64,000 nt of DNA, taken from NCBI GenBank assembly GCA_050014095.1, contig JBEKDZ010000005.1:124001-188000 (forward strand), read 5' to 3'. This stretch comes from RBG-13-51-18 sp050014095. Its GTDB lineage: Bacteria; Chloroflexota; Dehalococcoidia; Dehalococcoidales; RBG-16-60-22. The notes under the pieces are model-generated. The model had not been told where the DNA came from, did not search any database, and was given only the letters and a program-made list of their open reading frames with translations. Shown piece by piece: positions 8,799 to 17,158 of this stretch. Every line of letters starts with the position of its first letter. Within the stretch, counting starts at the first letter, position 1. Made by a program: the position numbers and the translations under genes.

Positions 8799-8834
8799 AC
8801 ATAATAATGTACAAAATAAAGTACAATATTATGT
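8799..8834 (+). promoter_or_regulatory. Long inverted repeat upstream of the toxin-antitoxin pair
   Basis: Arms ACATAATAATGTAC (8799-8812) and GTACAATATTATGT (8821-8834) match at 13 of 14 positions across an 8-nt spacer. A consensus TTGACA lies at 8759-8764 with TATAAT-like hexamers at 8775-8790. The inverted repeat therefore covers the likely transcription start, where antitoxins of type II systems usually bind. Autoregulation is inferred. Confidence 0.55.
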
Positions 8835-8863
8835 AACAATATGAAAGTTGGAGAATATGAAGT

Positions 8864-9313
8864 ATGGTTACCACTTTTTTATCTGATATAGTAATAACCC
8901 CTACTGAATTAAGAACAAAGCAAAAACATTGGTTAGATAGGGCTACAGAAAATGTAATTACGATAGCCAACGGTCATAAGAAACTTGCGCTTATTGACCG
9001 TGAGCGTGTTAGTAAATTATTTGCACAAAAACATTATTCGGAATTAGTAATCAAATATTGCCAAGAAATAGAAAAAAAGAAAAAAAGCGATACCTTCCCT
9101 TGGGTTGAATTCCTAAATAATGAGGGAAAATTAGAGTTCCGTGATGAACTTCTCGTTAATATTATGATTGCCATCACAACGGATGAATGGTTATCTATGG
9201 AAAACTTGATTGAAGATTGGAAAGCTACAGCTGAGACTAATAGCAAACCCAAGATTGCGAAGGCATTATTAGCCAAAGAAGACCCATCAAAATATGTCAA
9301 CATCAAAGACTAG
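8864..9313 (+). CDS. Putative type II antitoxin
   Basis: 149 residues. The N-terminal 45 (ITPTELRTKQKHWLDRA..., then ITIANGHKKLALID) resemble the Phd/YefM antitoxin fold, in which a short segment presents a DNA-binding dimer. The remaining ~100 residues are charged and helical and are longer than in typical Phd/YefM proteins. Its 3' end overlaps the toxin gene by 20 bp, the usual arrangement for a toxin-antitoxin operon. The codons are AT-rich like the surrounding segment, which suggests acquisition. The family call rests on pattern and context only. Confidence 0.65.
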   Translation: MVTTFLSDIVITPTELRTKQKHWLDRATENVITIANGHKKLALIDRERVSKLFAQKHYSELVIKYCQEIEKKKKSDTFPWVEFLNNEGKLEFRDELLVNIMIAITTDEWLSMENLIEDWKATAETNSKPKIAKALLAKEDPSKYVNIKD

Positions 9314-9587
9314 ATATAATATAGTCTTCCAAAGTAGTAGGGTTGAAAAAGATTGGATTGCCTTAGAAAAAAAATTCTCCGATAAAGTTACTGAGTGCAA
9401 AGAATTCTTAAAAAGTAATCCAGAAGACAGAAATCAGGCTGTTGGTAAACTTAAAAAACTTAAAGGAAAATATAAGGGAATATTACAATATGATATTACA
9501 AAGGATGATGCTAGGATATGGTATCGTGTAGACAGAAAAAGAAATCGAGTAATAGTTAAATATGCAGGGCATCATCCCAATTGGTAA
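9294..9587 (+). CDS. RelE/ParE-like toxin
   Basis: 97 residues with the RelE-fold pattern: an N-terminal strand plus two helices, then KLKGKYKGILQYDI, ARIWYRVDRKRNRVIVKYAGHH. RelE toxins cleave mRNA in the ribosome. The C-terminal basic and aromatic residues (R, Y, H) are consistent with that but do not prove activity. A ParE-like gyrase poison is the alternative. It begins inside the end of the antitoxin gene (20-bp overlap), implying coupled translation. Convergent with the ABC-F gene downstream. Confidence 0.7.
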   Translation: MSTSKTRYNIVFQSSRVEKDWIALEKKFSDKVTECKEFLKSNPEDRNQAVGKLKKLKGKYKGILQYDITKDDARIWYRVDRKRNRVIVKYAGHHPNW

Positions 9588-9675
9588 TTACTTCTTACCC
9601 CATCCAATTTTACTAATGTATTTAATGTACTATAGTGATATCTACCTATAAAACCAAGCTACACTATTACATAAT

Positions 9676-11655
9676 CTAAAGTTTTTTCTTCATCTCCTCG
9701 TGTTCCTGTGCCAGTCTTTCTGCTTCCGCGGTAAGCTTATCCCACTCCGTCGTCAGCGAGCGGATGGACTCTTTGGCTTTGATGTATTCCCGGTTGACCT
9801 CCGCCACTTGATAGCCGTCTTTATAGTGGTCGGGGTCCTGGAACGAAGCCTCGATTTCCTCAAGGCGCGCCGTAAGCCCGGCGATTTTCTGTTCAATTTC
9901 TGTGATATGTTTTTTTACCGGCGCTGCCTTGCGGTAAAACTCATTTCTTAAGTTTGCTTCGATGGTCTTACGCTGTCGCTGCTGCTCTTTTTGTCTGGCG
10001 CCGGCAGGGGTGTGTTCTCTAATCGCTCTAAGCGTCTCCGGCACAGCGTCTACTTTAGGCTCCTGTTTTTCAAGGTAATCATCGTAGTTACCCGTGAAAA
10101 TCCGCAGCTTGCCCTCTCTAATCTCGATAATTTTATTGGCGATTTCCCGGATTAGCGTCCTATCGTGGGTGATAAAACATATCGTACCGGTATAGGCATC
10201 TAAAGCGTCCGTCAATATTTCCCGCGATGGTATATCCAGATGGTTCGTAGGCTCGTCCAGCAGCAAAAAGTTGGCGGGCCGCATCAGCATCTTGGCGATG
10301 GCAAGGCGGGTCTTTTCCCCGCCGGAAAGGACGGATATTTCTTTCAGCACATCCTCCCCGCTGAATAAAAACGCCCCCAGCAATCCCCGTAGTCGCTGGT
10401 CTGTTTCCTCCGGGGCTACCTGCCGCAACTCGTCGATAACGGAGTTTTTAGGATTGAGCAGCTCGATATAATACTGGGCGAAGTAGGCGGTGGTGACGTT
10501 ATGCCCCAGCAGCCGCTCGCCCTTTTCAAAGGGCAGCACGCCCGCCAGTATCTTAAGCAGCGTGGTCTTGCCGGCGCCGTTGGGCCCTACCAGCGCCACG
10601 CGGTCGCCCCGATTAAGCTCCAGGTTGAGGTTGCGGTAGACAGTCTTTGAATCATAGGACTTATCGATATTCTTGAGCGTGATTACCACATGCCCACTGC
10701 GTGCCGGCTCCGGAAAGGCGAACTTTATCTTTTTGGTCTGCCGCGGCACCACGATACGCTCGATCTTATCCAGCTTTTTTATCCGACTCTGCACCTGGGT
10801 GGCTTTGGTATTTTTCGCGCGGAATCGCTCGATAAAGCGCGTCTCCTTCTGTATTTTCTGCTCCTGCCGCCGGGCAGCCGCCTGCCGGGTTTCCATCTCC
10901 TTTTCGCGGGCCATCACATAGCCGTCATAGTTGCCATGGAAGAAAACGACCTCATTCTGTTCGATGGAGATTACTTTTTTCGTCACGTTGTTTAAAAACG
11001 CGCGGTCGTGGGAGGTAACCAGGACGGCGCCATAGTAGTTCTTAAGATAGCCTTCAAACCAGCGAGTCGTTTCCAGGTCGAGGTGGTTGGTCGGCTCATC
11101 CAGTATCAGCAGGTCGGGATTGAGAAAAAGGAGCTTGGCGAGCTCGACGCGCGTCAACCAGCCGCCGCTGAACTCCACCAGCTTCCGGTTGAAATCGGAA
11201 GGGAGAAAGCCCAGCCCGGCGAGGATTATCTCCGCCTCGTGCTCGGCGCTATAGCCCCCAGACGACTCGAACTCATGCTGGACATTGCCCAGTTCGCGCA
11301 TCAGCGCGGCTATCTCTTCTTCGTCCTTTTCTTCGGCTAGCTCTTGTTGGAGCATCTGTACTTTATGTGCCAGCTTGCTGATGTTGTCGGCGGACTGGAC
11401 AACCTCTTCCAACAGCTTGCGGTTGGAAGCATGCTGGATATCCTGCCGCAGGTAGCCGATAGTAGTGCCGCGGCGTACGGCGACATTGCCGGAGTCCGGG
11501 TTGATATTGCCAGCGATGATTTCGAATAGTGTGGTTTTCCCCGAGCCGTTCGCCCCAATGACAGCGATGCGGTCCCCCATGCCGACATTGAAGGTAACGC
11601 CGGTAAAGAGGTACGCCGCATTGTATGATTTTGATACGTTGGATATATTCAACAT
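9676..11655 (-). CDS. ABC-F family ATPase
   Basis: A 659-residue soluble protein with two ABC cassettes and no membrane helices. Cassette 1: Walker A GANGSGKTT (about 34-42), signature FSGGWLTR, Walker B LLILDEPTNHLD. Cassette 2: GPNGAGKTT, LSGGEKTR, LLLLDEPTNHLD. A charged linker (about 245-330) separates them, the P-site tRNA-interaction motif region of ABC-F factors. A coiled-coil tail (about 580-659) resembles Uup/YdiF. These proteins act on ribosomes, and some confer resistance to ribosome antibiotics. The subfamily and any resistance role cannot be settled. The first signature begins with Phe rather than Leu. Confidence 0.9.
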   Translation of the reverse strand: MLNISNVSKSYNAAYLFTGVTFNVGMGDRIAVIGANGSGKTTLFEIIAGNINPDSGNVAVRRGTTIGYLRQDIQHASNRKLLEEVVQSADNISKLAHKVQMLQQELAEEKDEEEIAALMRELGNVQHEFESSGGYSAEHEAEIILAGLGFLPSDFNRKLVEFSGGWLTRVELAKLLFLNPDLLILDEPTNHLDLETTRWFEGYLKNYYGAVLVTSHDRAFLNNVTKKVISIEQNEVVFFHGNYDGYVMAREKEMETRQAAARRQEQKIQKETRFIERFRAKNTKATQVQSRIKKLDKIERIVVPRQTKKIKFAFPEPARSGHVVITLKNIDKSYDSKTVYRNLNLELNRGDRVALVGPNGAGKTTLLKILAGVLPFEKGERLLGHNVTTAYFAQYYIELLNPKNSVIDELRQVAPEETDQRLRGLLGAFLFSGEDVLKEISVLSGGEKTRLAIAKMLMRPANFLLLDEPTNHLDIPSREILTDALDAYTGTICFITHDRTLIREIANKIIEIREGKLRIFTGNYDDYLEKQEPKVDAVPETLRAIREHTPAGARQKEQQRQRKTIEANLRNEFYRKAAPVKKHITEIEQKIAGLTARLEEIEASFQDPDHYKDGYQVAEVNREYIKAKESIRSLTTEWDKLTAEAERLAQEHEEMKKKL

Positions 11656-11740
11656 AGCGTATCCTTGTATTGGCTTGTCGATTTTTATTATACAGTTATC
11701 AAGTAATTAGTTGATAGTTGTTAATTAACAGTTTTCAGCA

Positions 11741-11832
11741 GAGGGGAAAAGGGAGTAGCCCGCCGAGAGGGGCGCTAGCCCCTCTCGCTTATTTCCCCCT
11801 TCCTTTGCCAAAGGAAGGGGGTAGGGGGATGG
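11741..11832. repeat. Dispersed double-hairpin repeat, family B copy 1
   Basis: Two adjacent hairpins: GAGAGGGGC/GCCCCTCTC with a 4-nt loop, then CCCCCTTCCTTT/AAAGGAAGGGGG with a 3-nt loop. A near-identical copy lies at 58296-58390. Both are preceded by similar TTTTCAG-type sequence and sit between genes. It occupies most of the gap between the ABC-F gene and the gene at 11915. Confidence 0.85.
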
Positions 11833-11914
11833 ATTTTGAAAGGATTATGCCTGTTTTTGCGTTAAATATGGTATCATAAAGGAAAACATAGTCCTTATAC
11901 AAAAAGGAGTAAAA

Positions 11915-12553
11915 ATGGAAGAAAAAATCGTCTATTACGAGCAGCCGGGCGGCGCTGAAAATACCGAGACAACTCTGAAGTTAGCCCTGGAGCGCGCCAA
12001 AGCGCGCGGCATTAAGAAAATCGTGCTTGCCTCAACAAGGGGTGATACGGCGCATAAAGCTGCGGCGCTCTGGACGAAAAGCGGCATTAAAATCATCGTT
12101 ATACCGCACCAGTTCGGCTTTGCGGGCATGACGTTTCCGCCGGAGCTGATTAAAGAGCTGGAAAATCAGGGGCATATCGTCCACTTTGGCACGATGCTCT
12201 TTCATACCGACCGTTTTTATGGCGTCGATACGCCCACGATTATGGCAAACTTGCTCCGCACTTTTTGCCAGGGAATGAAGGTCTGCGTAGAAATTCTTTT
12301 GATGGCGGCCGACGCTGGTTTGGTGGATATCGGGGAGCAGGTCGTGGTAGTGAGTGGTTCGGGGAGGGGGGCGGATACCGCCGTCGTCGCTATCGCCTCA
12401 ACTTCAACACATCTGGCTGACCTGCATATTACCGAGATTATTTGTAAGCCCCTTCAGACCAAGCAGGGACCACCCTCGCCTCCGCCCGGTCAGATGCCTC
12501 CTCCGCCGGGACAGCTCAAACAGATGCCGCCGATGTGGAAAAAGCCGGACTAA
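11915..12553 (+). CDS. Pyruvate kinase alpha/beta-domain-like protein with proline-rich tail
   Basis: 212 residues. The first ~175 read like the C-terminal (alpha/beta) domain of pyruvate kinase as a stand-alone protein: ALERAKARGIKKIVLASTRGDTA, then VVVVSGSGRGADTAVV. No catalytic kinase barrel is present, so it cannot be a pyruvate kinase; a sensory or ligand-binding role is possible. The last ~30 residues are PP-rich (GPPSPPPGQMPPPPG). ATG at 11915 follows an AAAGGAG site. The YjbQ gene lies 62 bp downstream on the same strand. Confidence 0.7.
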   Translation: MEEKIVYYEQPGGAENTETTLKLALERAKARGIKKIVLASTRGDTAHKAAALWTKSGIKIIVIPHQFGFAGMTFPPELIKELENQGHIVHFGTMLFHTDRFYGVDTPTIMANLLRTFCQGMKVCVEILLMAADAGLVDIGEQVVVVSGSGRGADTAVVAIASTSTHLADLHITEIICKPLQTKQGPPSPPPGQMPPPPGQLKQMPPMWKKPD

Positions 12554-12615
12554 TACAAATGTGTTTCATAAGTGAATACTGGTATTGATAATTTTACACT
12601 TTTATGGAGGTGAAA

Positions 12616-13068
12616 ATGATTATCCTCACCAGGAAAATAAACGTAGACACGAACGCTAACGCCGCCGAGGGATTTGTTGCTGTCTATAACATTACCCCGA
12701 AAATACAGGAGCAAGCGCTTGCATCGTATGTCACTAACGGGATATTGACGCTATTTATCCCCGGCACGACGTCATCCATCGGTACTATTGAATACGAGGC
12801 AGGCTTACTCGCCGACTTTAAAAAGATGTGGGCGCGTGTTGTTCCTAAAGATATTGCCTATGACCACAAATTCCTCTGGGAGGAAAATAACGCCTACTCT
12901 CACGTGCGGGCTACGTTAATGGGCGCATCTCTGGTAGTTCCGCTGGTCAATAAAAGGTTGACGCTGGGGCAATACCAGCAGATAATCCTTATCGAATTCG
13001 ATAACCGCGCCAGAAGCCGGCAGGTTATTCTGCAATTCATGGGTGAAAAGGGCGAGGCCGATTTTTAG
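12616..13068 (+). CDS. YjbQ/UPF0047 family protein
   Basis: 150 residues with the family hallmarks: NGILTLFIPGTTSSIGTIEYE, HKFLWEENNAYSHVRATLMGAS, and QYQQIILIEFDNRARSRQV split over the C-terminal strands. Members form trimers with a conserved His/Asp site. Some show weak thiamine-phosphate synthase activity, while the physiological role is unclear. An in-frame ATG exists at 12604. The start at 12616 is preferred because GGAGGTG sits just before it and would lie inside the gene otherwise. Confidence 0.88.
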   Translation: MIILTRKINVDTNANAAEGFVAVYNITPKIQEQALASYVTNGILTLFIPGTTSSIGTIEYEAGLLADFKKMWARVVPKDIAYDHKFLWEENNAYSHVRATLMGASLVVPLVNKRLTLGQYQQIILIEFDNRARSRQVILQFMGEKGEADF

Positions 13069-13443
13069 ATATCGCTAGGGAAAAAGAAGGTTAAATTGGC
13101 TAATAAAGTGGGAGGTTAGTTCCGCCAACCATAGCCAGGGTTATAAAACTCACCCGCTGGAGTACATCAAGAAAGTAGATACATTCCTCTCCGCCAGATA
13201 GCAGAAATAGCTTCTCGATAATCAGACCTGTTTATCATTGACACTTTTCCATTGTTTCCAGCCTGCAATATATTACATAGCCTTAGGCGTAAAATTGGTC
13301 GTTTCTTAATATTCTTTATGAAAATATTATAAATTACTTTGAATCAATCTATAAATTTTTTTGAGGAGTATCGATATTATTTGCTATCATTAATAATAGT
13401 AAGTCGAAATTGTCTGTTATTTTAGGGTTGGAGATTAAAATAC
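13069..13443. other. Gap with a possible coding remnant
   Basis: 375 bp without an intact gene. On the + strand, 13103-13201 reads as 32 codons and a stop, with a pattern (ANHSQGYKTHPLEYIKK, VDTFLSAR) like the C-terminal end of an alpha/beta hydrolase. No start or upstream part is visible. The rest is AT-rich leader sequence of the next gene. Confidence 0.3.
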
Positions 13444-14685
13444 ATGGAAGCAAGAAGTTTACGAAACAAATCTTTGAAAATCGGATTTGTTTTACTGGCA
13501 GTAACAATGCTGATAGCCGTTTTTTTATTTGTTAGTCCGATGGCGGTATTAGCTTTCAGTCCGGAATATGTTACCTGGACAGAGTATCCTTCTAACCCTG
13601 TTTTCGACCCTCCCGAAAGTGCTTACTATCCCAGCATTATTTTTAGCGGTTCTACCTACTATATGTGGTATGATGACGGCGGCGGAATCCGATACACTAC
13701 CTCGGTAGATGGCATATCTTGGGTTAGTGGCGCCATATGTACCGGCTTGACCAATGCCCGCCACCCTGTCGTTAAGTGGGTCGGCAGCGGTTATAGAATC
13801 TGGTATTGGGACTCCGGCGGCAATTTATACTATTCAATTAATGATATCAGGACGGCGGTATCACCTGATGGAATAACCTGGAATTCGGATAGAGTTATTG
13901 CACAAACTGGCGGCGCAACGGTGATAGCGGGTCCAGGCCCTTACTGGAATAATGGTTCATACGGACCGTGCGAAGTTTTTTATAATCCGGCCGGCTCCGG
14001 GGCAATCGTACCGCCGATAAGCGCTCCCACCGTATGGCAAAATAAGTTCGTCATGTACTATGACGGGACGACAGGCAGTTTTGAGGATATCGGTATCGCG
14101 GTCAGCGCCGACGGCATAACTTGGCAGGGTTATAATAACGGCGCGGCGCCAGTTCTACTCCACGGAGGGGGCAGCACCTGGGATAGTAATTATGCCACCA
14201 TGTGCTCGGTTCAGAAAATCAACGGTCTTTACCATATGTGGTACTCCGGTGGTCAAAGCACCAGCCATGAAGGCATCGGTTACGCCCAATCGCTCGATGG
14301 CATTACCTGGACAAAGTATACCAGCAATCCTATCATGCATATCAGCGATAGCGTCTCCTGGCGGACGGATAGGACGTATACCCCCAGGGTGTTATATGAC
14401 TCCGCCAACTTTAGCGGGGCAGGCGAGTCAGTACATCTCAAAATGTGGTACAACGGTACGTCAGGTTCGAACTATGCGATTGGCTATTCCGGGAACAATT
14501 TACCGGAGCCGGAGCCCACAACAACAACCACTCCCGCAGCCATCGGCGGGCAGGTATACCCGGCGGACAAAAGGGCGATATTGATGCCGTATATTTATGT
14601 ACTGATATCCATAAACATCATTATCATCGGCGGGTTGGTGTGGAAAAAACTTACCTTCGCCAGAACGAATAGATGGAAAAGCTAA
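13444..14685 (+). CDS. Membrane-anchored extracellular beta-propeller, glycosidase-like
   Basis: 413 residues: basic start, hydrophobic signal/anchor (about 15-38), a long exported domain and a second hydrophobic helix near 380-402 followed by basic residues. The exported part repeats short strands such as YYMWYDDG, GYRIWYWDSGG, FVMYYDG and YHMWYSGG with VDGISW/PDGITW between them. This is the blade pattern of five-bladed propellers (GH32/43/130-like). A PEPEPTTTTTP linker precedes the final helix. A carbohydrate role is inferred; catalytic acids are not identified. The nearest purine-rich site (GGAG) is about 12 nt upstream of ATG. Confidence 0.72.
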   Translation: MEARSLRNKSLKIGFVLLAVTMLIAVFLFVSPMAVLAFSPEYVTWTEYPSNPVFDPPESAYYPSIIFSGSTYYMWYDDGGGIRYTTSVDGISWVSGAICTGLTNARHPVVKWVGSGYRIWYWDSGGNLYYSINDIRTAVSPDGITWNSDRVIAQTGGATVIAGPGPYWNNGSYGPCEVFYNPAGSGAIVPPISAPTVWQNKFVMYYDGTTGSFEDIGIAVSADGITWQGYNNGAAPVLLHGGGSTWDSNYATMCSVQKINGLYHMWYSGGQSTSHEGIGYAQSLDGITWTKYTSNPIMHISDSVSWRTDRTYTPRVLYDSANFSGAGESVHLKMWYNGTSGSNYAIGYSGNNLPEPEPTTTTTPAAIGGQVYPADKRAILMPYIYVLISINIIIIGGLVWKKLTFARTNRWKS

Positions 14686-14707
14686 GCGAGTAAATTTTAG
14701 CTTCAAA

Positions 14708-15571
14708 CTAATCCATTTGCGGTCCTACCAGCGGCTGATATTGCTTTACGCCTGCCATCACGTCCTGCTGCTCTTGAGCGGTCAAGGGCTTGAATCTTTG
14801 CGCCGCGTCGATAATCATCGGCCAAAGCTTAAGCTCCCCTGGCAGCACGGCGGCGGTAATATTCTGGCTTAAGGTATAGCGCAGGCTTTTCTCTATCTCT
14901 GCAGCGTCTTCGAATGGCTCATACCAGGTGTTGTGGTGCACCTTCGCTTGGGCACCTTCCCAGGCACGCTTGGCTACGGACTTGATAGCCATCACGCCCA
15001 CATCCTTTTGCCGGGCCGTCTTAAGGAGCGGCTTAAAATCGTTCCAGTCGGTAGGATGGGCGGCGTGCACCCGGTTTAGAGGGAACATCACGGTATCGAA
15101 GTTAAAAAGTTGTAAAGCCTGGTTCTGTACGGGTGGATTATGCCCGGTGATGCCGATAAAGCGTACCAGTCCCTGTGCTTTCGCCTCCAGGATAGCTTCC
15201 ATGGCGCCGCCGGGTCCGAGGGCGGTTTTTAACACATTGATGTCATCGACGCCGTGAAGCTGGAAAATATCAAAATGGTCGATATGCAGTGTTTCCAGCG
15301 ACCTTTTTAAGCTTTCCCAGGCGCCTTTTTTCGTACGCTCGGCGGTTTTGCAGCTTAAGAAAAACTTTTTACCGTTCCTTTTAAACCACGAGCCTAGGTG
15401 TTTTTCCGCGTCACCGTAAAGCGGCGAGACATCTACCTGGTTGATGCCGTTTTCCAGCGCCATTTCTATAGCCACATCCGCATCTTTCTGCTTAATGCGG
15501 AACAAAGCAAAGCTCCCGAAAATCAGAATGCTGCTCATTTGCCCCGTCTTGCCCAGCCGTCTCTTTTCCAT
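14708..15571 (-). CDS. Aldo/keto reductase
   Basis: 287 residues. NAD(P)H-dependent carbonyl reductase of the (beta/alpha)8-barrel AKR family. It begins EKRRLGKTGQMSS; VDVSPLYGDAEKHLG contains the catalytic Asp and Tyr. The expected Lys lies in SCKTAERTKK, and the following DIFQLHGVDD supplies the His. The longer frame starting at 15646 is rejected: ATG 15571 has GGGAGG 6 nt upstream. The ribosome site lies inside the end of the cupin gene, whose stop is only one base away. The two are therefore coupled and probably act on the same compound, which is unknown. Confidence 0.88.
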   Translation of the reverse strand: MEKRRLGKTGQMSSILIFGSFALFRIKQKDADVAIEMALENGINQVDVSPLYGDAEKHLGSWFKRNGKKFFLSCKTAERTKKGAWESLKRSLETLHIDHFDIFQLHGVDDINVLKTALGPGGAMEAILEAKAQGLVRFIGITGHNPPVQNQALQLFNFDTVMFPLNRVHAAHPTDWNDFKPLLKTARQKDVGVMAIKSVAKRAWEGAQAKVHHNTWYEPFEDAAEIEKSLRYTLSQNITAAVLPGELKLWPMIIDAAQRFKPLTAQEQQDVMAGVKQYQPLVGPQMD

Positions 15572-15572
15572 G

Positions 15573-16052
15573 TTAATCCTCCCTGCCGGTCGCCCGCGTG
15601 TAGGCTGTCCCATTCCCGCTGGTAAAGAAGAGGATAGGGCTCTCAATCCGCCGGAATGATATTGGACCGTGCGAAAGCCCTCGCGGCGCGAAGATAATGG
15701 TGCTTTTAGTCAGGACATACTGCTCGTCTTCCAGCCAGATTTCTACCTCTCCGCCGAGCTCGCGAGCATTGCCCTGATAGTTCCCGAAGAAACCCAATAT
15801 TTCATCGAAGTCATGGCGGTGTGCAATTTCAATATTAGTAGGAGCTTCCCCGTGTTTAGCGACCATCCAGACGGCATCGAAGTAGAGTGCTCCCTTAGCT
15901 ATGGTATCGTTCAAGGAGAGAACATGGGCGGAATCGGTGTAATTGCCGGCTTTTCGCTGGTCTTCCAGTCTTTTCAAAAATCCAGGGGGCGGGGGCTGCT
16001 GGGGGCGTATATCTTCGGTGATAACATATTTGGCGTATTTCCTTTCCGGCAT
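15573..16052 (-). CDS. Cupin-like protein coupled to the aldo/keto reductase
   Basis: 159 residues. A cupin-type arrangement is visible in the second half: IAHRHDFDEILGFFG near residues 75-90 and IIFAPRGLSHGPISF near 118-133, with His/Glu metal-ligand spacing like that of the protein at 6524-7009. The N-terminal third is polar with a PPPPG run. It ends one base before the aldo/keto reductase start and must be co-transcribed with it. The reaction is unknown. Confidence 0.7.
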   Translation of the reverse strand: MPERKYAKYVITEDIRPQQPPPPGFLKRLEDQRKAGNYTDSAHVLSLNDTIAKGALYFDAVWMVAKHGEAPTNIEIAHRHDFDEILGFFGNYQGNARELGGEVEIWLEDEQYVLTKSTIIFAPRGLSHGPISFRRIESPILFFTSGNGTAYTRATGRED

Positions 16053-16163
16053 ATCGACTCCTTCTTAATTACTAACATGAGGGAATATGTGATTATAATC
16101 CTATTCCAAATTCGCGGTCAATGCTAGAGTATAATAAAATGAAGAGGAAAAAGAGGGAAAAAT

Positions 16164-16490
16164 ATGAAATCGGAAAATATATCAGGGCAGGTAATGGAGA
16201 TGGTAAACCTGGTGGCATACCAGCCGGGTTCCATCGTGAGTCGGACGATAATCGATAAACCGACCGGCACTTTAACGCTATTCGCTTTCGATAAGGGGCA
16301 GGGATTAAGCGAGCACACCGCCCCTTACGATGCTGTGGTTTATATTTTCGATGGTGAGGCCGAGGTAACTATCTCCGGCAAGCCATTGACGCTCAAACAG
16401 GGAGAATTGGTCATCATGCCGGCTAACCAGCCTCATGCCCTAAAGGCATTGAGCCGTTTTAAAATGATGCTGGTAATGATAAAGTCCTGA
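16164..16490 (+). CDS. Small cupin_2 protein
   Basis: 108 residues, one cupin barrel: LSEHTAPYDAVVYIFDGEAEVTI, then LKQGELVIMPANQPHALKA. The first motif has a single His plus Asp (HTAPYD) rather than the HxH of most metal cupins, while PxxxPH in the second motif is retained. Metal binding is therefore uncertain. Such small cupins often bind oligosaccharides, oxalate-like acids or act as sensors. It lies upstream of the Lrp-type gene with 161 bp between and is probably separate. Confidence 0.8.
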   Translation: MKSENISGQVMEMVNLVAYQPGSIVSRTIIDKPTGTLTLFAFDKGQGLSEHTAPYDAVVYIFDGEAEVTISGKPLTLKQGELVIMPANQPHALKALSRFKMMLVMIKS

Positions 16491-16651
16491 TAGGCGTATA
16501 AAAAGTGTATATTCAGTTAATGTGCGCAAAATCGGGCACAATCTTAATTTTTTAATCAACTCCCTACGCATCCAATTTCCAAACTTGCATTCTATTATAA
16601 AATTGCGTATAGTATCATTGATTAGGATACAGGGGCTAATGGAGGTATTAT

Positions 16652-17110
16652 ATGCTGGATGAACTTGGACAGAAAATAATTAATGAGCTTCAGGAAGATG
16701 CCCGGCAGAGTTTCCGCGAAATAGGCCGTAAACTCAAGGTTTCCGAAGGTACGGTGCGTAACAGAGTAAAAAGTCTGGTACACGATACCACCATGAAAAT
16801 AAGCGCCGTTCCCAACCCGGAACGGTTGGGATTGAATTTCATGTGCATCATGTGTATCGAGGTTAAGGTGGGTGCCGCGGAAAAGGTGGAACAGCTTTTA
16901 ATAAAAAGTCCTAATGTCTATTACCTTTGTGGGTGTACCGGCAATTTTGATATTATCGGAATCTTCCTGTTTCACACCCCGCATGAGTTCGATGAATTTG
17001 TCAAGAATGTTATCGCTAGCATTCCAGATATCACCAGGACCAGCACCTTTGTCGTCATGCATGTCTCCCGCAGTCCCTGGGAACACAATCTGGATGTAAC
17101 AGCGCTCTGA
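16652..17110 (+). CDS. Lrp/AsnC-family transcriptional regulator
   Basis: 152 residues. The N-terminal winged helix (LGQKIINELQEDARQSFREI, KLKVSEGTVRNRVKSL; about 4-50) and the C-terminal RAM ligand domain (about 65-145) are both intact. Lrp/AsnC proteins sense amino acids or related metabolites and bind DNA as octamers. Normal family length. ATG at 16652 has GGAGG upstream. The nearest same-strand target is the PQQ-propeller gene 48 bp downstream; otherwise it may control its own promoter or distant genes. Effector unknown. Confidence 0.9.
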   Translation: MLDELGQKIINELQEDARQSFREIGRKLKVSEGTVRNRVKSLVHDTTMKISAVPNPERLGLNFMCIMCIEVKVGAAEKVEQLLIKSPNVYYLCGCTGNFDIIGIFLFHTPHEFDEFVKNVIASIPDITRTSTFVVMHVSRSPWEHNLDVTAL

Positions 17111-17158
17111 AAATTTCAAAGACTTACAGCACAGATTATTATTTTCTTGGAGTAAGGC

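Larger units (their letters stand above)
8390..8863. other. AT-rich gap, no gene seen
   Basis: About 470 bp markedly richer in A and T than the flanks. No reading frame with coding character is visible. It contains a perfect 20-bp palindrome (8491-8510) and, at its right end, the promoter/operator region of the toxin-antitoxin pair. It probably marks the left part of an acquired segment that extends to about 9670. Confidence 0.6.

Noticed and set aside
14679..14703. Hairpin AAGCTAA/TTAGCTT at the end of the propeller gene
   Set aside because: It overlaps the stop codon, the stem is AT-rich and no T-run follows; too weak for a terminator call.
15572..15646. Upstream extension of the aldo/keto reductase
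   Set aside because: It lies inside the cupin gene in another frame; the true start has a good ribosome site and matches the family N-terminus.
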